Shown piece after piece: positions 48,877 through 58,338 of a stretch of 64,000 nucleotides of DNA (position 1 is its first letter; each line of letters begins with the position of its first letter). Where the stretch lies: positions 62,001-126,000 of the forward strand of contig CAVTIX010000009.1 in the NCBI GenBank assembly GCA_963734725.1. The letters are read 5' to 3'. Made by a program: the position numbers and the translations under genes. A model generated the notes under the pieces. It was not told where the DNA came from and ran no database searches. It worked only from the letters and a program-made list of their open reading frames with translations. The stretch is from DASXKD01 sp963734725 (GTDB lineage Bacteria; Actinomycetota; Actinomycetes; Streptosporangiales; Streptosporangiaceae).

Positions 48877-49268
48877 ATGCCCGACCGCGCCGAGATCGTG
48901 TCGTTCGACGACTCGCCGCCGCCCCCAGGCGCCAATCCGTGGGCAGTGACCGGCGCCGGGCCGGGTTCCGGCTGACGATCCGCGAGCCCTGGTGGCACGG
49001 CCACCGGATGCTGCAGGCCGACGAGCCGCTCTGCAACCTGCACGTCTTCGGCTTCGACAGTCCCGAGCTGGTCAAGCACCGGATCTTCCGCGACTGGCTG
49101 CGGGGCAACCCCGGCGACCGCGACCGCTACGCCGCCGTCAAGCGCCAGGCCGCGTCCGAGTCCAACGCGGCTGGGGAGCACGTGATGCAGTACAACGCTC
49201 GCAAGCAGCAGGTCATCCGGGAGATCTACCACCGGGCGTTCGTGGCCGCGGGCCTGCTCGAACCATGA
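48877..49268 (+). pseudogene. GrpB/UPF0157 family protein with internal deletion
   Basis: The first part (from ATG 48877) reads EIVSFDDSPPPPGANPW, the usual opening of actinobacterial GrpB proteins, and runs to a stop at 48973. Another frame resumes at about 48968 with FRLTIREPWWHGHRML, then NLHVFGFDSPELVKHRIFRD and HVMQYNARKQQVIREIY to 49268. About 70 residues (the middle with the conserved His and GSTAV-type loop) are missing between them. An internal deletion plus a frame change therefore killed the gene. GrpB proteins are nucleotidyltransferase-fold proteins of unclear role. Confidence 0.75.
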
Positions 49269-49304
49269 CGCCGCGGCCTGATCTGCCGCTGCGCCGGGAT
49301 GCGT

Positions 49305-49460
49305 TCAGGCACTGGGTGCGCGCAGGCCAAGGCCGGTGAGCATGAGGTTGAGGCCGTAGCGGAATTGGCGGTCCATCTCGGTGTACCGGTGAAGGGCTGC
49401 GGCGGCGAGGTGGTTGTGCCGGTGACGATCCGGCAAGCTCGGCGCGCACCTGCTGGCGTT
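49305..49460 (-). pseudogene. TetR-family regulator, C-terminal remnant
   Basis: On the minus strand, about 45 codons, including HNHLAAAALHRYTEMDRQFR then YGLNLMLTGLGLR, match the last helices of the TetR C-terminal domain. The stop is at 49305-49307. No HTH or dimerisation core remains. It lies between two other remnants, GrpB and DHFR-like, so the whole stretch looks like stacked deletions. Confidence 0.55.
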
Positions 49461-49532
49461 CGTGGCTGGTGGCGGTCAGCTAGCCCGGTCGTGCACCGGT
49501 GAATTCTCCCCGGTTCGGTCGTCTACGCTTCC

Positions 49533-50136
49533 ATGACACGAACTACATGCCACATGTCAGTCTCCCTCGATGGCTTCGTCGCCGGCCCTGACCAGAGCCG
49601 CGACAACCCGCTGGGCATCGGCGGCCTCAAGCTCCACCACTGGCACCTTGACGAGCCGATCCATGAAGCTGATGCCCGCGCGCGCGATGAGCTCCTGAAA
49701 CCCCGCGGCGCGTTCGTGATGGGCCGCAACATGTTCGGTCCGATCCGGGGCGACTGGGCGGGGGAGTGGCGCGGTTGGTGGGGGGATGAGCCGCCGTATC
49801 ACGCTCCGGTGTTCGTCCTCACCCATTACCCGCACGACCCGATTGAGATGGCGGGCGGGACGACGTTCCACTTCGTCACCCAGGGCTTCGCGGCTGCCTT
49901 CGAGCGCGCGTCGGCAGCGGCGGGTGAGCTCGGGGTCGAACGTAGCGGGTGGCGCCTCTACCGTGCGCCAGGCGTTCGCGGCGGGCGTGATCGACGAGCT
50001 TACGCTCGATATCGTTCCCGTCCTGCTCGGCGCCGGCGAGCGGCTGTTCGACGCGGTGCCCGACCCCGGTTTCGAGCCGGTCGAGGTAATCCCTTCCCCG
50101 CATGCGACGCACGTGCGCTACCGCATCCGCCGCTGA
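49533..50136 (+). pseudogene. Dihydrofolate-reductase (RibD C-terminal) family protein, frameshifted
   Basis: Frame 1 from ATG 49533: HMSVSLDGFVAGPDQS, then ELLKPRGAFVMGRNMFGPI and HAPVFVLTHYPHDPIEM. The family pattern breaks near 49935-49944 and continues in another frame as SNVAGGASTVRQAFAAGVID then ELTLDIVPVLLGAGERLFD to 50136. One base added or lost around CTCGGGGTCG would restore the protein to about 200 residues. Such proteins are common actinobacterial reductases of unknown substrate. It may be a real mutation or a sequence error. Confidence 0.75.
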
Positions 50137-50195
50137 CGGCCCTGCGGCGGACGGCAATCGCGGCCATGAACAGGCTCCGCATGCTGTCCGGCCAG

Positions 50196-50513
50196 CTATG
50201 CGAGGTGTTCGGCAAACCAGTCGCGGGCCAGGTTGGCCACCTGCTCCAGGGCGCCGGGTTCCTCGAAGAGGTGCGATGCTCCTGGGACGATCGCCAGGTG
50301 CGTCTCGGCGGGGATCTTCCGCAAGGCATGCTGGTTGATCTCCAGCACGACGGGATCCCGCTCGCCGACTATCAGCAGTGTCGCCTGGCGCACCTGGGGC
50401 AGCGACTGGCCGGCCAGGTCTGGGCGGCCCCCGCGGGAAACCACCGCGTGCACCTGGCCGGGGCGGTGGGCCGCGGCGGCGAGCGCGGCAGCAGCCCCGG
50501 TGCTGGCGAGCGC
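50196..50513 (-). pseudogene. Dienelactone-hydrolase-like alpha/beta hydrolase, 5'-truncated
   Basis: About 105 codons keep the nucleophile elbow and everything after it: ALASTGAAAALAAAAHRPG, then VVSRGGRPDLAGQSLPQV, LLIVGERDPVVLEIN (Asp) and IVPGASHLFEEPG (His). The triad residues are present, but the N-terminal half, including the phosphoribosyltransferase-like or lid part seen in relatives, is missing and a TGA lies directly upstream. A GTG at 50453 could start a shorter, nucleophile-less product. Confidence 0.65.
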
Positions 50514-50831
50514 TTGTCATGGTGTCCTCCTGGACCGGCCCGGCCCACGCCGATGGCGCCCGGGCGGCCGCATCACCTCACGCTACGCGGGCCGGGCCAG
50601 GGGTGTGGCGGAGAAGGTTCCGGCGCGCCCGGCCGCCCCGACGGTCGACGGTGTTGCTTGCGGCTGCTGGCGCAGAACAACTCACCCGGCCGCAGCGATT
50701 TGGCCGGCCGCTATACGCTCACACGAGCGAGGCCACCCCGCCGTACGCGAACCTTGGCGCGAGTTCCGGTCGGGCGGCCATAGTGGCGAGGTCCGCCAGA
50801 CGGCAGCAATAACGGCGAGAGGAGTGGACGC
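50514..50831. other. Intergenic stretch without a recognisable gene
   Basis: High-GC sequence in which I see no coding pattern on either strand. It is probably what remains after the deletions that truncated the hydrolase on its left. The final bases (GAGAGGAG) are the RBS of the small gene at 50832. Confidence 0.5.
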
Positions 50832-51005
50832 ATGGCGACCTACCGGATGGTCTACGGAGACGATGAGCGCACGGTGCAGGAGACGTTTACCGACATCGAC
50901 GAGGTAGAACGCGAGGACGGCTGGGTGGTGCTGTTCCGGGGCAAAGAGGCGATCATGCGGGTTCAGGAGGCACACGTGCAGTCGCTGGAGCAAGTAGACG
51001 CATAG
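50832..51005 (+). CDS. Conserved small acidic protein (57 aa)
   Basis: A 57-residue frame, ATYRMVYGDDERTVQETFTD then EREDGWVVLFRGKEAIMRVQ, with a strong GAGAGGAG RBS 8 bp before the ATG. The even spacing of charged and hydrophobic residues points to a small beta-rich fold. I recall similar short proteins in other actinomycetes but know no function. It is convergent with the ketopantoate reductase gene (14-bp gap). Confidence 0.7.
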   Translation: MATYRMVYGDDERTVQETFTDIDEVEREDGWVVLFRGKEAIMRVQEAHVQSLEQVDA

Positions 51006-51018
51006 GCCGCGGCTTGGG

Positions 51019-51948
51019 TTAGGCGCGGGCAGGCTGGTTGCGGATGGCCCATGGCTGGAGGATGGCGTACACCGCTTCCGACGTGGGCACGGCCAGCCCG
51101 TGCTGCGCGGCCCGGCGGACGACGAAGCCGTGCAGGGCCTCCAGTTCCATGCGGCGCCCGGCGACCATGTCGTCATGCAGAGAGGAGAAGCTGCCCGGCT
51201 CGACGGCCTGCGCCAGCGCGAGGGCGCGCTCTTGGGCGGCCTGCGGCACAGGATGGCCGTCCGCCTCGGCCACCGCGCAGACCTCGGCGACCAAGCGGCC
51301 GAACGCCGCCCAGGCGGCGGCTGCGGTGCGGATTTCCCCGATCGGCAGCCGGACCGCGGCGGTCAGGCCGGCCTGCGCGCAGATAAAGGCGAGCTTGGCC
51401 CACAGCACGGTCATGATGCTCGCCGACAGCTCCGCGCCGAAGCCGGCCTGCACGCAGGATGCGAGCAGGCGCTTGGCTCGCTGGCTGGCACGGCCGTCGA
51501 GTTCCCCGAACGTTATGCTGGCCGGCCCACCGGTGTGCGCGATCACCCCCGGCTCGGCGATCTCGGCGAAGATGAACGCAGCCCCGCCCATCACGTGGTC
51601 TTCCCCGACTGCCCGGACGAGCTTTTCTTCGTTCTCGACCCCGTTCTGCAGCGACACCACCGCCGTGCCCTCGCCTACCAGTGGCCCCAGCCGGGCCGCG
51701 GCGGCCTCGGTGTCGAGGGTCTTGACACAGAACAGCACGAAGTCGCACGGGCCGACATCGGCCGGGTCATCGGTGGCCGGCGCCTGTACCTCGAAGTCGC
51801 CCTTCACGCTGCGCACCCTCAGCCCATGCTCGCGCAGGGCCTGCAGGTGGGCCCCGCGCGCGATGAAGTGCACCTGCGCTCCGGCCTGGGCAAGCCGCCC
51901 GCCGAAATAGCCACCGACGCCGCCCGCCCCGTAAACAGCGATACGCAT
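51019..51948 (-). CDS. panE: 2-dehydropantoate 2-reductase (ketopantoate reductase family)
   Basis: A 309-residue NADP-dependent reductase. MRIAVYGAGGVGGYFGGRLA is the Rossmann GxGxxG, FVLFCVKTLDTEAAAARLGP and VSLQNGVENEEKLV give the central block, and VLWAKLAFICAQAGLTAAVR contains the catalytic Lys (about residue 175). The C-terminal SFSSLHDDMVAGRRMELEAL has the conserved Ser-Asp and Glu. It makes pantoate for coenzyme A, though paralogs with other substrates are common. The start is ATG 51948. Confidence 0.87.
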   Translation of the reverse strand: MRIAVYGAGGVGGYFGGRLAQAGAQVHFIARGAHLQALREHGLRVRSVKGDFEVQAPATDDPADVGPCDFVLFCVKTLDTEAAAARLGPLVGEGTAVVSLQNGVENEEKLVRAVGEDHVMGGAAFIFAEIAEPGVIAHTGGPASITFGELDGRASQRAKRLLASCVQAGFGAELSASIMTVLWAKLAFICAQAGLTAAVRLPIGEIRTAAAAWAAFGRLVAEVCAVAEADGHPVPQAAQERALALAQAVEPGSFSSLHDDMVAGRRMELEALHGFVVRRAAQHGLAVPTSEAVYAILQPWAIRNQPARA

Positions 51949-52034
51949 GATCCGCCACCCTCTCCGAGCCCCCGCAGCCGCCACTGCCCGCTTGCCCTGG
52001 CCGCTGAGTTGCCACGATCCCAGCCTGGGACCAT

Positions 52035-52244
52035 TCAGGCAGGCTGCAAGATCCATTTTCCTCCCGGAAGGCAAGCCCAGCCTGCCCGCGAACAGCCGGG
52101 AGCGACACAGATCACTTGTGTCTCAGCGATCGCGCCCGGCCCGGAGGTAGGGCCCACCAGGCTCGGACGTCGGGGGAGCAGGCATCCGGAGGCGAAGTCG
52201 CCCAGTGCGGCGCTGATGCCGTTGGTGATATCGGCGAGCGTCAC
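52035..52244 (-). CDS. Possible small protein overlapping the ParB-like gene end
   Basis: A 69-codon GTG frame begins TLADITNGISAALGDFASGC and overlaps the stop of the ParB-like gene by 4 bp (GTGA), the layout of a coupled gene. The first 20 residues look like an amphipathic helix, but the rest is irregular and has no clear RBS. It may be a truncated gene or chance. Confidence 0.25.
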   Translation of the reverse strand: MTLADITNGISAALGDFASGCLLPRRPSLVGPTSGPGAIAETQVICVAPGCSRAGWACLPGGKWILQPA

Positions 52245-52747
52245 GCCGGTGTATGCGGCATATCTGAGTGATTCAGGCGAACCTCAGTGATGTTCGCCTG
52301 GACCCAACGCTCGCCGAGCGCGCGGGCGACAGCGACGCGGTGGTGCCCGTCGAGCACGTAGTACTGGCCGCCGCATCGGTACAGCTCCACAGGATCCATT
52401 CCGCGGCCGGACCGGATCTCGGCGGCTATCCGCTCAAAGCGCATTCGCGGCACCTCGGAGGTGGGCCGGAAATGACGGTCGAAGCACCTGGTGGGCTCGA
52501 CCGTGCCAACGATCTGCTCAATCGGCACCATCGCCTCACCGCCCGCCCCCGGGGCGCCCACGCGCTCATACTCCAGCCGCCGCACACCTGACCCTGCCGC
52601 GCCCGGGATGGTCGTGACCTCACCCAGCACCGGCAATTGGCTGAATGGACGACCGTGCAGCCACCCAGCCAGCTTGGCCCAGTTCGCCTGCCGCCGGGCG
52701 CGGTCAAAATCATCCCGGGCGTCTTGATGAGCCAGTCCGGTGCGCAT
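52241..52747 (-). CDS. ParB/sulfiredoxin-like domain protein
   Basis: About 168 residues. The C-terminal part carries the ParB-nuclease-like signature: GMDPVELYRCGGQYYVLDGH followed by HRVAVARALGERWVQANITE (YVxDGxHRxxAA). The N-terminal helix region ARDDFDRARRQANWAKLAGW is Arg-rich. Without a ParB HTH, it is one of the small orphan ParB-domain proteins that may act as nucleotide-dependent switches or in DNA metabolism. The start is ATG 52747 (MRTGLAHQD), chosen over an upstream in-frame codon at 52798. Confidence 0.75.
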   Translation of the reverse strand: MRTGLAHQDARDDFDRARRQANWAKLAGWLHGRPFSQLPVLGEVTTIPGAAGSGVRRLEYERVGAPGAGGEAMVPIEQIVGTVEPTRCFDRHFRPTSEVPRMRFERIAAEIRSGRGMDPVELYRCGGQYYVLDGHHRVAVARALGERWVQANITEVRLNHSDMPHTPA

Positions 52748-52915
52748 GGTCGAAACCCTCAGAACAAACCTACGCCCCCGGGTAGGCCTTCGATGCACCC
52801 GGCCCGATCACCGCAGGCGCAGCGCGGGGATGCCCGTCTGCCCTCGGTCATCGAGCAGGGGGCAGGCCTCGCCTGCAGGCCTGGCTGTCCTGCTTCACAT
52901 TGCAGATTTTAACGT

Positions 52916-54933
52916 TTAAGGAAGGCTTTTGATTGTTACGTCCTTGGCCTGGACGAAGAATTTGCGGTGGTTGAAGGAGACCTGGTCGTATGCCGTTTTG
53001 CCGATGATAATTGTGTGGTCATCTGCCAGGCTGGATTTTATTGTCGCAGCGTAGTAGTAGTCAGTGGGGACGGCGCCGATCGTGGGGTATTCCTGGCCAG
53101 CGGGAATGGTATAGGACAACTTCACGATCTGCGTCACCGGGACCGCCGAGGGATAGGCTGAGGCCTCGGGGTAGGCGGCGCCGTACACCGGGATGGACGC
53201 CAGCCCCGCCTTCGGCGTGATCACCTTGCCGCCGGTGTACCGTGCGGTCTGATTCGCGCCGGAAGGGTTGTAGAACCAGGCCTTCTGGCCGGAGAACCAG
53301 ATTGCGGTCCAGTTGCCGCTGTGCCCGGCGTAGGCAAATCGCTGTCCGGTGGTGGCCTTATCGCCCCAGTCGCTGTCGACGGTGGTGCCGTTGCCACCTG
53401 GGTGCAGGATTGAGTCACCGAGCAGTGGATCGCGGTTGCTGGGCCCGGTGCGCAGGTAGACGAAGTTGGCTGGCTGCTTGGGCAGGGTGACGCAACTGCC
53501 GCTGGAGCAGTCGGTGACGGTGGGCTTGTTGGTGGCGAAGGTGGGGTCGATCGTCACCAGGTGATGAGCGCCCCGTGAGGCCGAGCCGCCCCGGGCCTGC
53601 TCGGCCGGGTCGCTGACCCCGTGCACGAGGGCCATGAAATGGTTCCAGTTCCAGAACGGCCCCGGATCCCAGTGCTGGATCAAGGTGTAGTGATCGGTCG
53701 GCCCGGGCACGTCCTCGTGGCCGAGAATGTGCTGGCGGTCGAGCGGTATGCCGTACCTGGCGGCCAGGTACCGGACCAGTGCAGCGCAGGAACTGTACAG
53801 GGCCTTGGTGTACCAGGTGGCCCCCTGTGCGGCGAAACCTTCGTTTTCGATGTTGATGGCATGCATGTTGACGTGCCAGTCACCAGCGCCCCAGGACACG
53901 TTTTGGGGGCGCACCATCTCGGTGACCGCGCCATCGGAGGAACGGACCACATAGTTGGCACTGACATACGAAGCCGGGTTCTGGAACGTGCTGATTGCGC
54001 TGTCGTAAGAACCCTCGGTGTCATGGATGATGATGTACTTGATCTTCATGCTGGCCGTCTGGCCAGCCGGGGTGAGCATCCGGTCCGGCCTGCCCGCCTT
54101 GTCATAGTTGCCATAGTCGCCCGGACCGGAATCTTGCGCATAGGCCGCAGGCACCCACCTGCACTTGAGGTCCGAGGGGCAATCGGCCGGACTGGACGAC
54201 ACCGCCGCTTCCGCGGGGCGCAGCCCAGCCGGCCCAGCTGAGCGCGATCAGGATGCACGCCAGGCGCCGGCGCCAACTCGAGGAACTGCCCGTCTGCGGT
54301 GGTCAGCGACACCCCACGGCGCAGCGTCCGGTACACCTCATCGGCGAACGCCCCGGCTGCCCCTGCGCTGATGTCACCGCTGTATTCAGCCACCGCCCCG
54401 TACCAGCCGCCCAGCGAGCTGGGAAGCCGCCCCCGGCCCAGCTCGCGAGCGTACTGCGCCAGCGCTGCCGCCGCGCCGCGGATATTCTGCCGCTCGCTTG
54501 TCATCAGCGCCCCCGCGCGGACGTGCAGCAAGCGCGCCGCCTCATCCAGGGTGAAATGTGTCCTGGCCAGGGTCACATTCCGCGGGGCAGGGTGCACCGG
54601 ATCACCGCGGCCATCCGTCATTGGGAACGTCCTCGCGGTCAGGTCCATCAGCCCGTAGCCGCCATCGACACTCGGTGAGCTGCCCGGTCGTTCCCACCGC
54701 GTCTGGTCGTAGGAGATCGCCAGCAACAACCCGACGGGCACGCCGAACTCCCGCGCCGCCGCCTGCATCAGCGCCATCCTGCGTTCGGATGCCGCCACGT
54801 CCGGGCGCGCATGGGAAGGCAAGGCCACCGCCAGCCCGGTTCCGCCGCCCCCCATGCCCACCACCACGGCGGTAACCAGCGAGGCCACCAGTGCGGTCAC
54901 CCGGACCCGACGCCCGCGCCTGTTCTCATGCAT
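52916..54933 (-). pseudogene. Secreted N-acetylmuramoyl-L-alanine amidase, frameshifted
   Basis: One gene in two frames, about 670 residues. Frame 1 (ATG 54933) has a signal peptide (VTALVASLVTAVVVGMGGGG), then a transglycosylase-like helical region with FGVPVGLLLAISYDQTRWE, SVDGGYGLMDLTARTFP and NIRGAAAALAQYAREL. Frame 2 (about 54220 to 52916) has LRPAEAAVSSSPADCPSDLK, DYGNYDKAGRP, the amidase_2 domain with YIIIHDTEGSYDSA (zinc His) and QHILGHEDVPGP, and SH3-like C-terminal repeats. The frames meet at CTGGGCTGC (54221-54226), where adding one C restores GRLGLRPAE. It would cut the amide between peptidoglycan glycan and stem peptide. Confidence 0.8.
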
Positions 54934-55180
54934 GCACGCCTGCCATTCATCGCCCACGGTCAGTGCCGCTGCCGCAGTCCAGCAGCCATAGTCACCCCAC
55001 ACCCACCCCGCGCACACGCGAATCCCGCAGATCTAGTCAAGGGGTGGGCGCCGGCACGCCAATATCCGCAGGCAGCGGCGAGGTGAGGAGCGCATCGGCC
55101 ATGGCGGCCTCCGCATTCGTCAGTCCCCAATGAGAATGCTGCTACGGTAACCAGGCCATCCGCGGACCGAGGGAGACCGG

Positions 55181-56083
55181 ATGACCCGGCCATTGAGATT
55201 TGGCCTGGTTGGCACCGGCCACTGGGCGCGGATCACGCACGCGCCCGCGCTTGCCTCCACGGACGGCATCGATTTCGCAGCGGTCTGGGGCCGTGGCGCC
55301 CGCGCTGCGGGGGAGCTGGCCGACCGCTATCACGCCACTGCATACGACGACATCTCCGGATTCTTGGCCAACGTCAACGCGGTCGCCTTCGCGGTGCCGC
55401 CGGGCGTACAGGCCCCGATCGCCATCCGCGCGGCCAGAGCGGGCAAGCACCTGCTGCTCGAAAAGCCCATTGCGATCCAGGCGGCCGATGCGGATGCCCT
55501 GGCCGACGCGGTGGAGCAGGCCGACGTTGCATCCGTTGTGTTCTTCACCGCCCGGTTTCGGGCCGACGTGCGGGCCTGGCTGTCCGAGGTCACGGCCACC
55601 GGGGGATGGGCCGGGGGTTGTGCAGTGTGGCTGGGATCCGCCCTGCGGGCAGGGAACCCGTTCAACACCCCCTGGCGCCGGGACAAGGGCGGGCTGTGGG
55701 ACCTGGCCCCGCACCTGGTCTCGCTGCTATGGGCCGGCCTCGGCCCGGTGCGGTCAGTAACCGCACAGGCGGGCCCCGCCGACGTCACGCATCTCATCCT
55801 GCGCCACGAGCCGGGAGCAACCAGCACGGTGACGGTGACCTTGAGCGCGCCCCAGAGCGCGGATTTCGCCGACCTGTTTCTTTGGGGGGAGGCCGGCCGG
55901 TCGGCGGCGCCCGTCGAGACCGACCAGCCGGTGACCCCGCTGCGGACCGCCCTCACCGAGCTGGCCGCCAATGCCCGATCGGGGCAGGCCCCTCACCCCT
56001 GCGACGTCCACTTCGGCCGCGAGGTAGGACGCGTCCTAGCTGACGCGCAACACCAGATCGGCGAAGATCCTTGTGCCGATTAG
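55181..56083 (+). CDS. Gfo/Idh/MocA family oxidoreductase
   Basis: A 300-residue NAD(P)-dependent dehydrogenase. RFGLVGTGHWARITHAPALA is the Rossmann GxGxxA, NAVAFAVPPGVQAPIAIRAA and GKHLLLEKPIAIQAADADAL contain the EKP motif with the catalytic Lys, and WRRDKGGLWDLAPHLVSLLW gives the D-x-x-x-H active-site pair. It probably oxidises or reduces a sugar or polyol. The start is ATG 55181. It stands alone, divergent from the amidase gene. Confidence 0.88.
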   Translation: MTRPLRFGLVGTGHWARITHAPALASTDGIDFAAVWGRGARAAGELADRYHATAYDDISGFLANVNAVAFAVPPGVQAPIAIRAARAGKHLLLEKPIAIQAADADALADAVEQADVASVVFFTARFRADVRAWLSEVTATGGWAGGCAVWLGSALRAGNPFNTPWRRDKGGLWDLAPHLVSLLWAGLGPVRSVTAQAGPADVTHLILRHEPGATSTVTVTLSAPQSADFADLFLWGEAGRSAAPVETDQPVTPLRTALTELAANARSGQAPHPCDVHFGREVGRVLADAQHQIGEDPCAD

Positions 56084-56442
56084 CTTGCCATCCATGCCGC
56101 GCCGAACAGGCAATTGGCGGTGTCTCAGCGTGCAGAGGGTTCGCAGTTTGTCAGCGCTTGGGCGGATCTAACAGGACAGGCTGCCGTAGGCGCTGACAGC
56201 AGGTTGCCCCGCCCAGATGAGCGGACAGCCGCTCCAGCGGATGAACCGGGCTCGGGCCGAACATCAGCGGGTATCGCGGAAAATCCCCTCAACGGCACGG
56301 CAACCCCTCACCCAGACCGCCACCACGCTGCGGCGCCTGCCAGCATGCTACGGGTGCGCGCTCCGGCCAGCCCGTAGGCGTGCCACTGCCAGGACTGGCG
56401 GCAGGATCGCCCCAATGATGTCGGCCGGGGGAGAATGGGGGG
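56084..56442. other. Intergenic stretch without a recognisable gene
   Basis: No coding pattern or structured repeat stands out on either strand. It separates the Gfo/Idh/MocA gene from the MpaB gene, whose start is marked by a GGGGGGG run immediately before GTG 56443. Confidence 0.5.
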
Positions 56443-57315
56443 GTGAGAGCCTGGGGTGCCGCTGATTTGGTTCGGGGCCGCCTGGGTGGGTTGATCTTCC
56501 AGCGGGTGGCTGGGCCGCAGGGCCCGGCGCGGCACCGGCTGATCAACGCCCCGGGCGAGCGCTGGTTCGCAGCCGACCGGCCCATCCGCCGGGTGCACGG
56601 GGATTCCTCGATGTTCATCGGCGGGATCACGGCGTTGCTGCTGCAGTCGTTGCACCCGCTGGCGATGGCCGCGGTCGCCGGGCATTCGGGGTACCGCGGC
56701 GACCCATGGGGGCGGCTGCAGCGGACCAGCTACTTCCTGGCCGTGACCACCTTCGGCCGGGCCAGTGACGCCCGCGACGCCATCGCGCGGGTCCGGGCGA
56801 TCCACCAGCGCATCATCGGGACCGCGCCGGACGGCCGACCCTACGCGGCCTCGGATCCGCACCTGTTGACCTGGGTTCATGTCGCCGAAGCCGACAGCTT
56901 CCTGCGCGCGCATGCACGCTTTGGCGCCCGCCCGCTGGACCAGGCCGGGCGCGACGGTTACGTCGCCGACATGGCCCGGATCGGCGCCGAGCTTGGCGTG
57001 CCCGACCCGCCGCGCACCCAAGCCGAACTGACCGCCCGCATCGCCCGCTACCGCACCGAACTGGCCGGGACCGCCCAGGCCCGCGAGGCCGCCCGGTTCT
57101 TGCTGCTCACCCCGCCGCTGCCCGCGCTCGCCCGGCCGCCGTACACCGTGCTGGCGGCCGCAGCGGTGTCGCTGCTGCCCGGATGGGCCCGCCGGCCGCT
57201 CCGCCTGCCCCGCCTCCCGGCAACCGAAGCCGCCCTCGTCCGCCCAGCAGGCCACGCCGTCGTCGGCGCCATCCGCTGGGCCATCACCCCACCCCCACCA
57301 GCCCCCGCCAGCTAA
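56443..57315 (+). CDS. Oxygenase MpaB family protein (DUF2236)
   Basis: A 290-residue protein with the family layout: HGDSSMFIGGITALLLQSLH, then PLAMAAVAGHSGYRGDPWGR (His that binds heme in relatives), LLTWVHVAEADSFLRAHARF and EAARFLLLTPPLPALARPPY. These are homologues of the fungal MpaB/latex-clearing oxygenases, which are b-type heme proteins. The start is GTG 56443 after a G-rich RBS. The substrate, lipid or polyisoprenoid, is unknown. Confidence 0.87.
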   Translation: MRAWGAADLVRGRLGGLIFQRVAGPQGPARHRLINAPGERWFAADRPIRRVHGDSSMFIGGITALLLQSLHPLAMAAVAGHSGYRGDPWGRLQRTSYFLAVTTFGRASDARDAIARVRAIHQRIIGTAPDGRPYAASDPHLLTWVHVAEADSFLRAHARFGARPLDQAGRDGYVADMARIGAELGVPDPPRTQAELTARIARYRTELAGTAQAREAARFLLLTPPLPALARPPYTVLAAAAVSLLPGWARRPLRLPRLPATEAALVRPAGHAVVGAIRWAITPPPPAPAS

Positions 57316-57425
57316 CGCCAGGTCCCACAGCCCAGAGAACGACCCTCCTCGCGGCATGTGCGAACTCGGCATGTGCGGTAGATCCTGGCCCTCCTGTGCC
57401 TGGTCTGGCTCACCCTTCAGCCTGA

Positions 57426-57560
57426 TCACTTGAGCGGCTTGCCGCGCTTCGCAAGCGCGTAGAACGTCCGGTCGGCCAGATCGGTTCTAGGGTGCTGGAC
57501 CCCTTGCTGCCACTGGACCAGGCGCCCGAACGCGCTGCCTGCGGCCGTGGCGCGGCGCGG
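57426..57560 (-). pseudogene. C-terminal remnant of an unidentified gene
   Basis: A minus-strand frame ending at 57426-57428 encodes FGRLVQWQQGVQHPRTDLAD followed by RTFYALAKRGKPLK. The regular, hydrophilic C-terminal pattern looks like real protein rather than antisense noise, but nothing upstream of about 57560 continues it. I do not recognise the family. Confidence 0.35.
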
Positions 57561-57595
57561 GAATGAGACGGGCATCACACTGGTTGCTGGCGGGC

Positions 57596-58168
57596 ATGAA
57601 GATCGCGGTGATCGGCAAGGGCCACATCGGCGGAACGCTCGGCAGCAAATGGCGCGCGGCCGGGCACGAGGTGGTCTACGGAACCCGGGACGGCACAGGT
57701 GAAGGCCCGGGCGGGGCGCCGGTTCGCAGCATCGGCGACGCGCTAAACGGCGCCGAGGTGGCGCTGCTGGCCGTTCCCGGGCAGGCCGTGCCGGACGTGG
57801 TGAACGAACACGGCGCGGCGCTGAGGGGCAAGGTGGTGGTTGACGCGGTGAACCGGATGGGCGCGCCGGAGTTCGACAGCCGGGCGCTGATCGCCGACGC
57901 CGCGCCGTCGGCCAGGTATGTGCGCGCGTTCAACTCCTATGGCTGGGAGAACTTCGCCGACCCGGCGCCCGGCGCCACCCTCTTCTTCGCCGCGGACCCC
58001 CAGGCGCGGGCGGCGGCCGAAGAACTCATCAGCGCCGCCGGTCTCGAGCCGGCCTACATCGGTGACGCGACCGCGACGGCGACCGTCGACGCCCTGCTCC
58101 CGCTGTGGTTCGCGCTGGTCAGGCAAAACGGCGGCAACCGCAAGCTCGCGCTGCGCATCGTCCGCTAA
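57596..58168 (+). CDS. NADP/F420-dependent reductase family protein (NADPH:F420-type)
   Basis: A 190-residue Rossmann protein. MKIAVIGKGHIGGTLGSKWR carries GxGxxG (as GKGHIGG), VALLAVPGQAVPDVVNEHGA the second strand, VVVDAVNRMGAPEF the third, and YVRAFNSYGWENFADPAPGA the substrate side. It belongs with F420H2:NADP+ oxidoreductase-like and related NAD(P)-binding domain proteins. It is a whole copy of the family whose truncated member is at 2549-3022. The start is ATG 57596 (an upstream in-frame ATG at 57563 is less likely). Confidence 0.82.
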   Translation: MKIAVIGKGHIGGTLGSKWRAAGHEVVYGTRDGTGEGPGGAPVRSIGDALNGAEVALLAVPGQAVPDVVNEHGAALRGKVVVDAVNRMGAPEFDSRALIADAAPSARYVRAFNSYGWENFADPAPGATLFFAADPQARAAAEELISAAGLEPAYIGDATATATVDALLPLWFALVRQNGGNRKLALRIVR

Positions 58169-58338
58169 AAGCTAGCCGCGGCACCCAGGCCGCCCGCAGG
58201 CCCACCGGTTAAGCCCGGCCCGCGTAATAGCACAACCTCACCTGGAGTTGACCAACCGGCGCAGGGCCGTCTTCCAGGGCAGGCCCTGCCGAATCGGCGC
58301 TGGTGATGACCGCGTCTGCCGCTCTCCGGTCTCCGGGA

